From NCBI GenBank assembly GCA_002323795.1, contig DCPZ01000056.1:1-30169 (forward strand): a stretch of DNA of 30,169 bases. The letters are read 5' to 3'. This document shows positions 8,163 through 16,618 of the stretch, piece by piece. The stretch comes from Flavobacteriales bacterium UBA1531. GTDB lineage: Bacteria > Bacteroidota > Bacteroidia > Flavobacteriales_D > Sanyastnellaceae. Positions within the stretch are counted from its first letter, which is position 1; each line of letters starts with the position of its first letter. Position numbers and translations under genes: made by a program. Under the pieces are notes generated by a model. It worked only from the letters and a program-made list of their open reading frames with translations. It made no database searches and was not told where the DNA came from.

Positions 8163-9230
8163 ATGAAAATCCACAACTTCTCAGCAGGACCCTGCATCTT
8201 ACCAGAGACCGTGTTGAACGATGCTGCTCAAGCCGTCTCTAACTTCAACGGTTCTGGTTTGTCGTTGGTTGAAATCTCCCACAGGAGCCCGGATTTTGTA
8301 GCTGTCATGGAAGAGGCAAGGACCCTCACGAAAGAATTATTAAACTTACCTGAACGATTCGACGTTCTCTTCTTGCAGGGCGGAGCGAGTCTCGGGTTTC
8401 TAACTGCCGCTTACAATTTCCTTCCTGAGGGCGGAAAAGCAGCCTACATCGATTCTGGTACGTGGGCGAACAAGGCTGTGAAAGAGGCAAAGCATTTGGG
8501 AGGCATCTCAGTCGTTGGCACGTCGAAAGCGAGCAATTACGATCACATTCCAGCTGCCGATTCTGCTCCTGCTGGAAGTTCTTATCTGCATTACACATCA
8601 AACAATACAATTTTCGGAACCCAATTCGCGGGAACCCCCGAAGCCTCTGTCCCGTTGATTGCTGATATGAGTTCGGACATTTTCTCACGGGAATTTGATG
8701 CGAATCCTTTTCACCTCATTTACGCTGGTGCTCAGAAAAACATGGGACCAGCAGGAACCGTCATGTATGCGTTTGACACCGAGGCCGCAGGTAAAACAGG
8801 CCGCAGCATCCCGTCATATTTGGACTTGCAAGTGCATGCGAGCAAAGACAGCATGTTCAACACTCCTTCTGTCTTTCCAGTCTACGTCACCATGCTGACA
8901 TTACGCTGGATCAAATCCATGGGAGGTGTGAAAGCGATGGAAATTCGAAACGCCGAAAAAGCAGGTTTAATCTACGCAGAAATTGATCGCAACCCGCTCT
9001 TCGAAGGGCATGCAGCTATAAAAAGTCGCTCAACTATGAACGCAACCTTCCGCCTCATAGATGATGCTCACGCAACTGCATTTGATGCCATGTGGGAAGA
9101 GGCCGGTGTATCCGGGATTAAAGGTCACCGGAGCGTCGGAGGCTACCGAGCTTCCATGTACAACGCCCTTCCCAAAGAATCTGTTCAGGTCCTCATCGAC
9201 GTGATGAAAGAATTGGAACGCACAGCCTAA
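8163..9230 (+). CDS. serC: Phosphoserine aminotransferase
   Basis: A 355-residue class V PLP-dependent aminotransferase that converts 3-phosphohydroxypyruvate and glutamate into phosphoserine and 2-oxoglutarate, the second step of serine synthesis. The start motif HNFSAGPCILP is diagnostic of SerC, followed by EISHRSPDF and by the substrate/PLP segment FLQGGASLGF. The PLP lysine is about K192 in YAGAQKNMGPAG, and the C-terminal GHRSVGGYRASMYNA is conserved. I placed the start at the ATG at 8163, where the family normally begins; an in-frame ATG at 8124 would add 13 residues with no family match. serA follows after 37 bases. Confidence 0.95.
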   Translation: MKIHNFSAGPCILPETVLNDAAQAVSNFNGSGLSLVEISHRSPDFVAVMEEARTLTKELLNLPERFDVLFLQGGASLGFLTAAYNFLPEGGKAAYIDSGTWANKAVKEAKHLGGISVVGTSKASNYDHIPAADSAPAGSSYLHYTSNNTIFGTQFAGTPEASVPLIADMSSDIFSREFDANPFHLIYAGAQKNMGPAGTVMYAFDTEAAGKTGRSIPSYLDLQVHASKDSMFNTPSVFPVYVTMLTLRWIKSMGGVKAMEIRNAEKAGLIYAEIDRNPLFEGHAAIKSRSTMNATFRLIDDAHATAFDAMWEEAGVSGIKGHRSVGGYRASMYNALPKESVQVLIDVMKELERTA

Positions 9231-9267
9231 CGACCCGACTAAATCAACCACTTGAGATTTAACTGAT

Positions 9268-10224
9268 ATGAACATTCTCGCAAACGACGGCATTCACCCG
9301 GCAGGTCACGCCGCATTAGAGGCTGCAGGCCATAAGCTATGGACCGAATTCATCGAATCCCAGAACCTCGAAAGTTTCATCAATAAAAATGCCATTGACG
9401 GCTTGTTGGTGCGAAGTGCCACCAAAGTGCGGCAACCCTTAATTGACGGATGTCCGCACCTCAAGTTTATCATCCGGGGCGGTGTTGGAATGGATAACAT
9501 CGACGTGGCTTACGCCCGAGAAAAAGGCAAGGAAGTCCGCAATACACCGGCCGCAAGTTCGCAAAGCGTGGCGGAATTGGTCATGGGGCACCTCTTTTCC
9601 ATCAGTCGTTCGCTCCATGACAGCAATCGACGTATGCCGGTTGAGGGTGTTGAGCAATTCAAAGTCCTAAAGAAATCCTACGGAAAGGGACGAGAATTGC
9701 GTGGAATGACGCTTGCCATTGTGGGCTTCGGTCGCATAGGCCAATCGCTTGCGCAGTATGCCTTGGGATGCGGTATGCATGTGATTGGCGTAGATCAAAA
9801 AAGCGGAACGCAAAACATTGACGTCGTTGTCGGGAACCAATCGTTGCAGGTCGAGGTCCCCGTCATGAAGCTAAACGATGCTCTCCCAATGGCTGATGCC
9901 ATCAGCCTGCACATTCCCGCACAATCCAATGGACAAGCCGTCATCGGGTCTGCAGAAATGAGTAAAATGAAAAAAGGAGTGATTCTGCTCAACGCAGCAC
10001 GTGGCGGTGTGGTCGATGAAGACGCCTTGCTCGAAGCACTGGATTCGGGTCAAATTTCGGGAGCAGGTGTGGACGTATTCGTTGGAGAGCCAAAGCCTCG
10101 ACAAGACCTCATGCGCCACGCCGGAATCTCACTTTCACCGCACATTGGAGCAGCTACCGGCGAAGCACAAGAGCGAATTGGTTTGGAGATTGCCGAAATT
10201 GTAGCCGAAATTGGTTCGAAATAA
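9268..10224 (+). CDS. serA: D-3-phosphoglycerate dehydrogenase (short form, no ACT domain)
   Basis: A 318-residue D-isomer 2-hydroxyacid dehydrogenase that oxidises 3-phosphoglycerate to 3-phosphohydroxypyruvate with NAD. The nucleotide-binding glycine motif GFGRIG begins near residue 153. The catalytic triad is visible as R245 in NAARGGVVDE, E274 in VGEP, and H292 in SPHIGAAT. At 318 residues it lacks the C-terminal ACT domain that gives serine feedback control in the long E. coli enzyme, so feedback regulation must be absent or differ. The neighbouring serC makes the serine assignment strong compared with other 2-hydroxyacid dehydrogenases. The DUF1015 gene starts 5 bases after its stop. 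Confidence 0.92.
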   Translation: MNILANDGIHPAGHAALEAAGHKLWTEFIESQNLESFINKNAIDGLLVRSATKVRQPLIDGCPHLKFIIRGGVGMDNIDVAYAREKGKEVRNTPAASSQSVAELVMGHLFSISRSLHDSNRRMPVEGVEQFKVLKKSYGKGRELRGMTLAIVGFGRIGQSLAQYALGCGMHVIGVDQKSGTQNIDVVVGNQSLQVEVPVMKLNDALPMADAISLHIPAQSNGQAVIGSAEMSKMKKGVILLNAARGGVVDEDALLEALDSGQISGAGVDVFVGEPKPRQDLMRHAGISLSPHIGAATGEAQERIGLEIAEIVAEIGSK

Positions 10225-10229
10225 ATATT

Positions 10230-11453
10230 TTGAACTGGATTCGACCGTTTACTTTGATTGCGCCACCGGCTGATAAATCTCACTTGGTAGCCTCCCGGTC
10301 CTATGTGACCTACAGCAAAGCCGAATTGCGCGATAAATTGGATCGCAATCCATATTCGTACTTGCACGTCATCAACCCCACTGGAATCGGATCTTCTAAA
10401 ATCAAACGTGGCACGCAAGCGTTCTTTGAACTTGTGCGAGAGCGTTATTTGGAGTTCAAGGCATCAGGTTGGCTAAACTTTCAGGGTGAAAGCCGCTTTG
10501 CGATTTACCGGCAGTCTTCCAAAGAGCATACGTGCACCGGTATTGTGGCTAGCCTGTCGTTGGATGGAATTCGAAACGGTCAGCTCAAGCTTCACGAACA
10601 AACGCTAAAAAAACGAGAACAGCTATTTGCGAGATATTTGAGCACCGTTCATTGCAACGCAGAGCCTGTACTTTGTGCTTTTGATGACAACAAACAAACA
10701 GATGCTGTTGAAATTCAAAAAACGCTGAGCAACTTGACCCAAGTTCGCCCCGATATGGATTTTACCACCACCGACCAAATCCGTCACTCAGTTTGGATTC
10801 TATCCGATGAAGAGTCTCAGGCGCTGGCTGCCAAAACACAAAAATTAACGCCACTGTATCTCGCTGACGGTCACCACAGAGTGGCATCGAGCCTTGCCTT
10901 GGAAAACCTCGGGGACTCAGAAGCAACAAGCAGCGGGCTCATGGCTTTCATCATTCCGGAATCAGAACTTCTCATCCGTGGTTACCACCGGAGCTTGAAA
11001 GATGTGGATTGGAGTGCAGACCGCTGGGACGTCGAATTGCAAGGCCTGTCTCCCTTCATTTCTTGCCAACGCATCAAGAGGGAGAAGCTTTCTGAACCCA
11101 ATCGTGTTGGAACAATTCACCTTCATGCTGCGGGTAAAAGCTGGGTTCTCAAACTGAACGACAGCAGCTTAGAACGTGTGGATGCTGACATCCTTCAAAC
11201 CCATGTTTTCGAAGGATTGTTTGGCCTTGAGGATGCTCGAAACGATCCAAAGCTAACCTATATCCCTGGAACAATGAGTAGCGCTGAACTCATCGCTCAT
11301 TGTGATGAGCAGACCGATAGCTGCATCTTCGAGATGTCACCAATAAGCAGCGCACAGATCAAAAGCACTGCCGACTGCGGAGGATTTTTACCTCCTAAAA
11401 GTTCTTGGATTGAACCCAAATTACGCAGCGGACTCTTCATTCATGAAATCTGA
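10230..11453 (+). CDS. DUF1015 family protein linked to serine biosynthesis
   Basis: A 407-residue cytosolic protein of the DUF1015 family. The N-terminus (WIRPFTLIAPP) and the central motif YLADGHHRVASSLAL (D213, G214, H215, H216, R217) are typical of the family. Members are often encoded next to serA and serC, as here, but no function has been shown to my knowledge. The DGHHR motif resembles the phosphate-handling motif of ParB/sulfiredoxin-fold proteins, a fold that includes the free serine kinases SerK and SbnI; this resemblance is my inference. The start is a TTG 5 bases after the serA stop, chosen because it places the conserved N-terminus correctly and no ATG is near. Its end overlaps the next gene by 11 bases. 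Confidence 0.85.
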   Translation: MNWIRPFTLIAPPADKSHLVASRSYVTYSKAELRDKLDRNPYSYLHVINPTGIGSSKIKRGTQAFFELVRERYLEFKASGWLNFQGESRFAIYRQSSKEHTCTGIVASLSLDGIRNGQLKLHEQTLKKREQLFARYLSTVHCNAEPVLCAFDDNKQTDAVEIQKTLSNLTQVRPDMDFTTTDQIRHSVWILSDEESQALAAKTQKLTPLYLADGHHRVASSLALENLGDSEATSSGLMAFIIPESELLIRGYHRSLKDVDWSADRWDVELQGLSPFISCQRIKREKLSEPNRVGTIHLHAAGKSWVLKLNDSSLERVDADILQTHVFEGLFGLEDARNDPKLTYIPGTMSSAELIAHCDEQTDSCIFEMSPISSAQIKSTADCGGFLPPKSSWIEPKLRSGLFIHEI

Positions 11454-12111
11454 AGCAAGCAACATTCAGGAGCGTTTATCTGGCGTTCGGGACAGCATTC
11501 CCGAGCACGTCACATTGATCGCTGTCAGCAAAACCAAACCGAAAGAAGCCATTGAAGCTGCAGCCTCCATTGGACAAGTCGAATTCGGGGAAAATCGCGT
11601 CTCAGAATTGGCAGAAAAAGCCGCAGAGTTAAGTCATCTGAATTTAAAGTGGCATCACATCGGGCACTTGCAGACCAACAAAGTCAAACATGTCATCCCT
11701 CATACTGATCTCATCCACGCTGTGGACAGTGAGAGACTTCTTCTGGAAATCAACAAGCGCAGCGCAAGCACTGGTAAAACATCAGATGTCTTGCTCCAAA
11801 TTCACATCGCCAAAGAAACCAATAAGTTTGGTTGGAGCTTCTCAGAATTCGATGCGTTTTTGCAAGAACAATCTTGGCAAAACCTACAGCATGTCCGTAT
11901 CCGAGGGCTGATGGGAATGGCAACCTTTACAGACGACCGCCAACAAATTCGAAATGAATTTCAATCCTTGAAAAAGGCATTTGACGGAGCCTCATCCGTT
12001 CACAGCCACTGGGATATTTTATCAATGGGCATGAGTGGCGATTGGGAAATAGCTGTCGATGAAGGTTCCACCATGGTTCGGATTGGCAGTTCAATCTTTG
12101 GAAGCCGATGA
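11443..12111 (+). CDS. yggS: YggS/PROSC family pyridoxal 5'-phosphate homeostasis protein
   Basis: A 222-residue single-domain fold-type III PLP protein (the family called YggS in E. coli, PLPBP in animals). It binds PLP and buffers its free level but has no known enzymatic activity. The PLP lysine is K30 in LIAVSKTKP. FGENRVSEL, then WHHIGHLQTNKVK, RGLMGMATF and SMGMSGDWE-type segments near the C-terminus are all family hallmarks. The start at 11443 is preferred over an in-frame ATG at 11410 that lies deeper in the DUF1015 gene. It overlaps the DUF1015 gene by 11 bases and the next gene by 4 (ATGA), so it is probably cotranscribed with the PLP-dependent serC. Confidence 0.93.
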   Translation: MKSEASNIQERLSGVRDSIPEHVTLIAVSKTKPKEAIEAAASIGQVEFGENRVSELAEKAAELSHLNLKWHHIGHLQTNKVKHVIPHTDLIHAVDSERLLLEINKRSASTGKTSDVLLQIHIAKETNKFGWSFSEFDAFLQEQSWQNLQHVRIRGLMGMATFTDDRQQIRNEFQSLKKAFDGASSVHSHWDILSMGMSGDWEIAVDEGSTMVRIGSSIFGSR

Positions 12112-12446
12112 ATGATAAACCAACTTCATCCAAGACTACGAGTGATTGGCGCAGACTTTATGAGCCATGGCTAAAATCTTGGCTAATCCTCATGCCCATT
12201 GTAGGCGCTGGAAGCTATTACCTCACCCGAAATGCTTGGAGAAGAATCCAAGCCATTTTGCAAGGCGAAGCCGGAAGCGTCTGGGATGCGCCGCCCATCC
12301 CAAAAACTGCCGAGCCGGCATCGCTTATGTCATACGGCATTGGAGCCGCTCTTGTATTCTCTCTTTTTTGGTTGGTCATTGCACGATTGTATGTCGCCGC
12401 ACAAGACTCACAACAAACCCCTCAACCCCCTCAATCTTATGAATAA
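12108..12446 (+). CDS. Small two-helix membrane protein, unknown function
   Basis: A 112-residue protein that I do not recognise. It has two probable membrane helices, at about residues 23-41 (LKSWLILMPIVGAGSYYLT) and 75-97 (GIGAALVFSLFWLVIARLYV). The loop between them contains RRIQAILQGEAGSVWDAPPI, and the tail is short and rich in Q and P. The start overlaps the yggS stop in an ATGA arrangement and its end overlaps the next gene by 8 bases, which argues for a real, translated gene. No conserved catalytic motif is seen. It might assist the secreted propeller protein encoded next to it, but there is no direct evidence for that. Confidence 0.65.
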   Translation: MNDKPTSSKTTSDWRRLYEPWLKSWLILMPIVGAGSYYLTRNAWRRIQAILQGEAGSVWDAPPIPKTAEPASLMSYGIGAALVFSLFWLVIARLYVAAQDSQQTPQPPQSYE

Positions 12447-13533
12447 CTTTTCAATCACGTTCAGTGTCTTGGCCATTTGCATCACGCTCAACTCATTTGA
12501 TGCAGCGCTCTTCGCACAGACTCCTGGTAATATTGAAGCTGCAGAGTATGATCCTAGCGGTAACCGCTGGTTCATCTCAAACAACTCTAGCTTGCTTGAA
12601 ACGTCCAACGGCGGCGAGAGTTATACCTATTTTGGCAATGCAACAGCATCGCATGGAATGGAGGTCATTGATGGGCATCTCTTTGCCTTGGGCAACAACG
12701 TGATCCGAGCTTACGAACTCGAAACAGCTGCATTGATTGGCAGCTACTCAATCCCCGGTGCCGGCTTCTTAAATGGCATGGGAAGCCGTGCCCAAGAATT
12801 GGTAGTGAGCGACTTCTCCAATGGAAAGATTCATCGCGTAGACATCACAGATCCAGCCAATATGTCGAGCACAGTCCTAGTCAATAATACTGGAACCACT
12901 CCCAACGGTGTCGTCATTGACGAAGGAAATAACCGCGCCATCATCGTGAACTGGGGCGCTTCCGCCTCAATCCTTGCAATCGACTTAACGACTGAAGAAC
13001 AGAGCACAGTGGTCGCCAATACCGGATTGGGAAACCTCGATGGAGTGGACATGGATGGAGAGGGACGCTTTTACATCAGCTCGTGGTCTCCAGCGCGTAT
13101 CACGCGATATTCCAATGATTTCACTTCATCAGAGTCCGTTGTGCAAGGAGCAGGTTCAGGCCTTTCAAATCCGGCTGACATTAGCTACAGCATTGAAACG
13201 GACACCCTCGGAGTGGCCAATAGTGGAAACGGTACGCCATCATTTCATTCCTTTGGGTCCACCAGCGATATCAACCAACTTGAAAATACAGAATCTGTGA
13301 TTTGGGATGGCCGGCAGCTTCGCGTCCAGTCGAACTTAGCTGGAACCTGGAATCTGTCGTCTTACTCCATATCCGGCCAACTAATGGCATTCAAGGAACT
13401 GGAATTGCCCAATGCACCCACCAGCATTTCTCCTGAGCGACTTGGCATTCAGAATAATTCCGGAGCAATTTGGCGCATCGTCTCTCCTTCCGGAAAGACC
13501 TATTCGGTTAAGACGGGTCCACGTCAATGGTGA
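12439..13533 (+). CDS. Secreted beta-propeller protein with a T9SS-like C-terminal domain
   Basis: A 364-residue protein. Residues 1-27 form a signal peptide ending LFAQ. The body has repeated beta-propeller-like strands of the SMP-30/NHL type: DPSGNRWFISNNSS, GNNVIRAYEL, GVVIDEGNNRAIIVNW, LDGVDMDGEGRFYISSW and NPADISYSIETDTLGVANSG. The last 75 residues (WNLSSYSISGQLMAFKELEL and then IWRIVSPSGKTYSVKT) resemble the type IX secretion sorting domain, in which a Y-x-(I/L)-S-G-(Q/R) strand is typical. Export across the outer membrane by T9SS is therefore inferred. Substrate or ligand is unknown. I chose the ATG at 12439, which yields a clean signal peptide; upstream in-frame starts lie inside the preceding gene. 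Its end overlaps priA by 26 bases, tail to tail. Confidence 0.8.
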   Translation: MNNFSITFSVLAICITLNSFDAALFAQTPGNIEAAEYDPSGNRWFISNNSSLLETSNGGESYTYFGNATASHGMEVIDGHLFALGNNVIRAYELETAALIGSYSIPGAGFLNGMGSRAQELVVSDFSNGKIHRVDITDPANMSSTVLVNNTGTTPNGVVIDEGNNRAIIVNWGASASILAIDLTTEEQSTVVANTGLGNLDGVDMDGEGRFYISSWSPARITRYSNDFTSSESVVQGAGSGLSNPADISYSIETDTLGVANSGNGTPSFHSFGSTSDINQLENTESVIWDGRQLRVQSNLAGTWNLSSYSISGQLMAFKELELPNAPTSISPERLGIQNNSGAIWRIVSPSGKTYSVKTGPRQW

Positions 13534-16006
13534 GGCGGATTCGCTTGAAACGATCATCCGATTGAAATGCATCAAGGTCCTGAGCAAGAAGATTCTTATA
13601 AGCTTTTGGAGACAAGGAACGCTCAAACTTGAGCAATATCACTCGGAGGTATAAGTCGTTAATTTTGCTCAGCTGGGGTGTCTCTGGGCCAATGGCGCGC
13701 GCTGCAAAGCGCTGACGCAAGCGCCCAGCCAATACTTCTGATGCCGCCTCGAGCCTTTGTTCGTCCGAATGTTTCAAGGTGAGGCGAATCAGCCGATCAT
13801 ATGGAGGGTAACGGTAATTCTTACGCTCCTGCAATTCTTGACGGACCAGCCCATGATAATCGTTGGCCATGACTTTCGTCATTATCCAATGATCGGGATT
13901 ATAAGTCTGTAAGATGACTTTACCGCGCTGGCCCGATCGCCCGGCTCTACCGGCAACCTGCGTGAGCATCTGGAAGGCACGTTCAAAACTTCGGAAATCC
14001 GGAAAATTGAGCATTCGGTCCGCATTGAGCACTCCCACCAATCCAACATGAGCAAAATCCAACCCTTTGCTTACCATTTGCGTTCCCACAAGCACATCAT
14101 ATTCCTGATTCGCAAAGGCCTGGACCATGCGCTCATGTGCATGCTTACTGCGCGTGGTGTCGCGATCCATTCGCGCTACCCTTGCTTTTGGAAACAACTC
14201 CTGAAGTTCCTCTTCCACGCGCTCTGTTCCCAAGCCTTTCGGCTTCATCGTTTTTTTTCCGCATGAACTGCACAATTGAGGAGGAGGAGCCACATGATAA
14301 CCGCAATGGTGGCAATTCAATTCATTCTTCCATTTGTGAACAGTCAGCGGAACATCACAGCGTTCACATTCCGGAATCCAAGCACAGGTTTCACATTGCC
14401 AAACGGGCGCAAAACCACGACGGTTCTGAAATAAGATCACCTGCCGATTGGCGTTCAACACCTTTTCAATTTCCAATTTAAGTAAGCGGGAAAAATGGCC
14501 TGTCATGGCTCGCTGACGGTGTGCTTTTTTGAGGTCTGCGCACCATATCTCTGGAAGCAACACACCCCCATATCGTTCGGTCATCTCAACACGGTCAATG
14601 CGCCCCTCTTCTGTCAACCAATGTGTCTCTACCGAAGGTGTTGCTGAACCAAGTACCAAGAATGCATTGGCCTCACGGGCAAGCCACATCGCAGCGTCTC
14701 TTGCTTGGTACCTTGGCGCGGGATCTTGCTGCTTGAAACTCGCCTCATGCTCCTCATCCACAATGATCAAACCCAAATTCTGAAATGGTAAAAACATCGC
14801 CGACCGAGGACCAACAACCAGCTGAGCCTGTGAGCCATTTCCTTTTTTACCTAAAACCTCAAGCCATGTTTCTGTGCGTTCACGGGTTGTGAATCGGCTG
14901 TGATAAACTTGCAGAAAACGCTTGAAATGAAGCGCCAATCTCTGAATCAATTGCGTGGTCAATGCGATTTCCGGAACCAAAAAAAGGACAGTCTGTCCTC
15001 TCTCAAGAGCATCTGCAATGAGATGAATATAGACCTCGGTCTTCCCTGAACCCGTGACACCATGCAACAACGCATTGCGCTTGCCCGAATGATTGCTCAC
15101 CGTAAGCTCTCTGTATGCGCGTGTTTGCTCTTCGCTCAGTTTGGGAAGAGGCTCTGCCTGAGGTGAGCTTGCGCGAGCCAGAAGTTCTTCTGGCTTTTTG
15201 GTTCGTTCAAAAATGCCCTTTTCCACCATTCGCCGTACCGCACCTGAATCAGCATTTGACGATTCAATCACTTTTTTTTCTGTGAATTCACCCTCCCAAT
15301 TATGCTCGTTGCACAAGGAAATAAACCCGGCGAGCACACGAGCTTGTTTGGGCGCCCTACGTTCTAACTCATCGAGCAATGAAGTCAATGCTTCTTCGCG
15401 ACGAAGGTCAGAGGCCAATTGGATGTGATTCGCCATTTTGGGCTTGTAGCGTTCCTTCCACTCTTCTTCCGAAACAATGAGACCCTTTTCGATCAGGCCA
15501 TTGAGCAGCCGCTGTGGATTTTTCAAATCCACAATCAAAGCCGCTTCCGACAACTGAATTCCACCTTGGGCAACGACCGTTTCGTACAACAGAAGCGAAC
15601 GTTCATCCAAGTCGCGCCAAACCGAATCTTGACGATTGGGCGGTTCAGGATGCGGCAAAAAACGCGCTTGACTGCTGAGCTTTAGCCCCGCCGGAAGAGC
15701 TGCAGCCATCACTTCACCTCGGGTACACATGTAATGCCTCGCCATCCAATCCCAAAGGTTGCGTTGTTGCAAGGGAACGATGGAATATGCATCCACAAGT
15801 GCATCCAACGGCCGAGGCACATAAGCCGTCGGCGCCTCGTCATGAACGCGCCAAACAATGGCTATGTACCGTTTTCGCGTGCCCACCTGCACCACGACTC
15901 GCATGCCCGGAAGCACTTCCTCTTCTTGATCCAGCAACCCATAAGTAAGTAGCTTGGGCAGTGGCAAAGGAACCACGACATCTGCATATTTTCCTTGGGC
16001 ATTCAT
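13508..16006 (-). CDS. priA: Primosomal protein N', replication restart helicase
   Basis: An 832-residue 3'-5' superfamily 2 helicase that reloads the replisome at collapsed forks. The N-terminal 3'BD domain is seen in YADVVVPLPLPKLLTYGL. Walker A is GVTGSGKTEVY near residue 316 and Walker B is IVDEEHEASFKQQ near 416. The zinc-binding insertion (about residues 535-585) keeps eight cysteines in four pairs (CETC, CERC, CHHC, CSSC). Later helicase motifs include VGTQMVSKGLDF and QVAGRAGRSGQRG. I chose the ATG at 16006; a GTG at 16036 would add 10 residues not expected by family comparison. It is divergent from bcp and overlaps the propeller gene at its 3' end. Confidence 0.95.
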   Translation of the reverse strand: MNAQGKYADVVVPLPLPKLLTYGLLDQEEEVLPGMRVVVQVGTRKRYIAIVWRVHDEAPTAYVPRPLDALVDAYSIVPLQQRNLWDWMARHYMCTRGEVMAAALPAGLKLSSQARFLPHPEPPNRQDSVWRDLDERSLLLYETVVAQGGIQLSEAALIVDLKNPQRLLNGLIEKGLIVSEEEWKERYKPKMANHIQLASDLRREEALTSLLDELERRAPKQARVLAGFISLCNEHNWEGEFTEKKVIESSNADSGAVRRMVEKGIFERTKKPEELLARASSPQAEPLPKLSEEQTRAYRELTVSNHSGKRNALLHGVTGSGKTEVYIHLIADALERGQTVLFLVPEIALTTQLIQRLALHFKRFLQVYHSRFTTRERTETWLEVLGKKGNGSQAQLVVGPRSAMFLPFQNLGLIIVDEEHEASFKQQDPAPRYQARDAAMWLAREANAFLVLGSATPSVETHWLTEEGRIDRVEMTERYGGVLLPEIWCADLKKAHRQRAMTGHFSRLLKLEIEKVLNANRQVILFQNRRGFAPVWQCETCAWIPECERCDVPLTVHKWKNELNCHHCGYHVAPPPQLCSSCGKKTMKPKGLGTERVEEELQELFPKARVARMDRDTTRSKHAHERMVQAFANQEYDVLVGTQMVSKGLDFAHVGLVGVLNADRMLNFPDFRSFERAFQMLTQVAGRAGRSGQRGKVILQTYNPDHWIMTKVMANDYHGLVRQELQERKNYRYPPYDRLIRLTLKHSDEQRLEAASEVLAGRLRQRFAARAIGPETPQLSKINDLYLRVILLKFERSLSPKAYKNLLAQDLDAFQSDDRFKRIRLTIDVDPS

Positions 16007-16061
16007 TGAAGCAGCAAATTGAGAAGAAAACCGCACATCTCTGGCACGAACTTGTAGGAAA

Positions 16062-16069
16062 TAGATTTG
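16062..16069 (+). promoter_or_regulatory. Putative -7 promoter element for bcp
   Basis: TAGATTTG matches TAnnTTTG fully and lies 10 bases before the bcp ATG, which would make a nearly leaderless transcript. No good TTTG is found at the -33 distance, so confidence is limited. Confidence 0.35.
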
Positions 16070-16079
16070 TTATACCTAT

Positions 16080-16556
16080 ATGACACAAATCGCTTCACCA
16101 CTCACGATCGGACAGAAAGCTCCGGATTTTCAAACAACCATTCAAGACGGGACGCAACGCGGATCTGCCGATTACAAAGGAAAAAAATTTGTCGTTTATT
16201 TTTATCCTCGCGACATGACTCCTGGCTGCACCGCTCAGGCGTGCAATTTGACTGAAAATTTCGATGCGCTCCAGGAAGCAGGAATCGAAATTCTAGGCGT
16301 CAGTCCTGATCCTGCAGCAAAGCACATGAAATTCATCGAAAAGCATGCCATTCGTTTTGACCTCGCCTGCGATGAAGACAAATCGTTGCACAACGCATTT
16401 GGAGTATGGGGCTTGAAAAAATTCATGGGAAAGGAATATGAGGGAACACACCGAACCACATTCTTGATCAATGAGAATGGAGAAATTCATGATGTCATTC
16501 TGAAGCCAAAAACCAAAGATCACGCTCGAGAAATCCTCGCTGGATTCGGTGTCTAA
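16080..16556 (+). CDS. bcp: Thioredoxin-dependent peroxiredoxin, Bcp/PrxQ type
   Basis: A 158-residue thiol peroxidase that reduces hydrogen peroxide and organic peroxides using thioredoxin. The peroxidatic cysteine is C50 in MTPGCTAQAC and the resolving cysteine is C55, the five-residue spacing of atypical 2-Cys PrxQ proteins. The N-terminal APDFQ and VVYFYPRD segments are typical of the thioredoxin fold of the family, and the RTTFLINENGEI segment follows. Length is normal. It lies between the divergent priA and the downstream recA, with about 100 bases to recA, so it probably forms its own transcript or leads into recA. No unusual feature is seen. Confidence 0.94.
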   Translation: MTQIASPLTIGQKAPDFQTTIQDGTQRGSADYKGKKFVVYFYPRDMTPGCTAQACNLTENFDALQEAGIEILGVSPDPAAKHMKFIEKHAIRFDLACDEDKSLHNAFGVWGLKKFMGKEYEGTHRTTFLINENGEIHDVILKPKTKDHAREILAGFGV

Positions 16557-16587
16557 AAGAATTGCTTAAATAAACGTTGGTTCTTCG

Positions 16588-16618
16588 TTGACAAAAAACA
16601 CACTACAACGTAAGTTCA
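16588..16618 (+). promoter_or_regulatory. Putative recA promoter
   Basis: TTG at 16588-16590 (-33 like) is separated by 20 bases from TAAGTTCA at 16611-16618, which matches four of the six fixed positions... that is, TA and the first TT of TAnnTTTG, with the last two bases different. The -7 part lies inside the palindrome at 16603-16629. A rival -7 element is TACCTTCG at 16636-16643. Confidence 0.3.

Noticed and set aside
9268..10224. serA might be a generic 2-hydroxyacid dehydrogenase, not phosphoglycerate dehydrogenase
   Set aside because: The lack of an ACT domain allows that reading, but the adjacent serC and the DUF1015 context, common for serine loci, make SerA far more likely.
16007..16036. 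Longer PriA start at a GTG (16036)
   Set aside because: The extra residues do not resemble the PriA N-terminus, which normally begins a few residues before the VVVPLPL-type strand; the ATG at 16006 fits.
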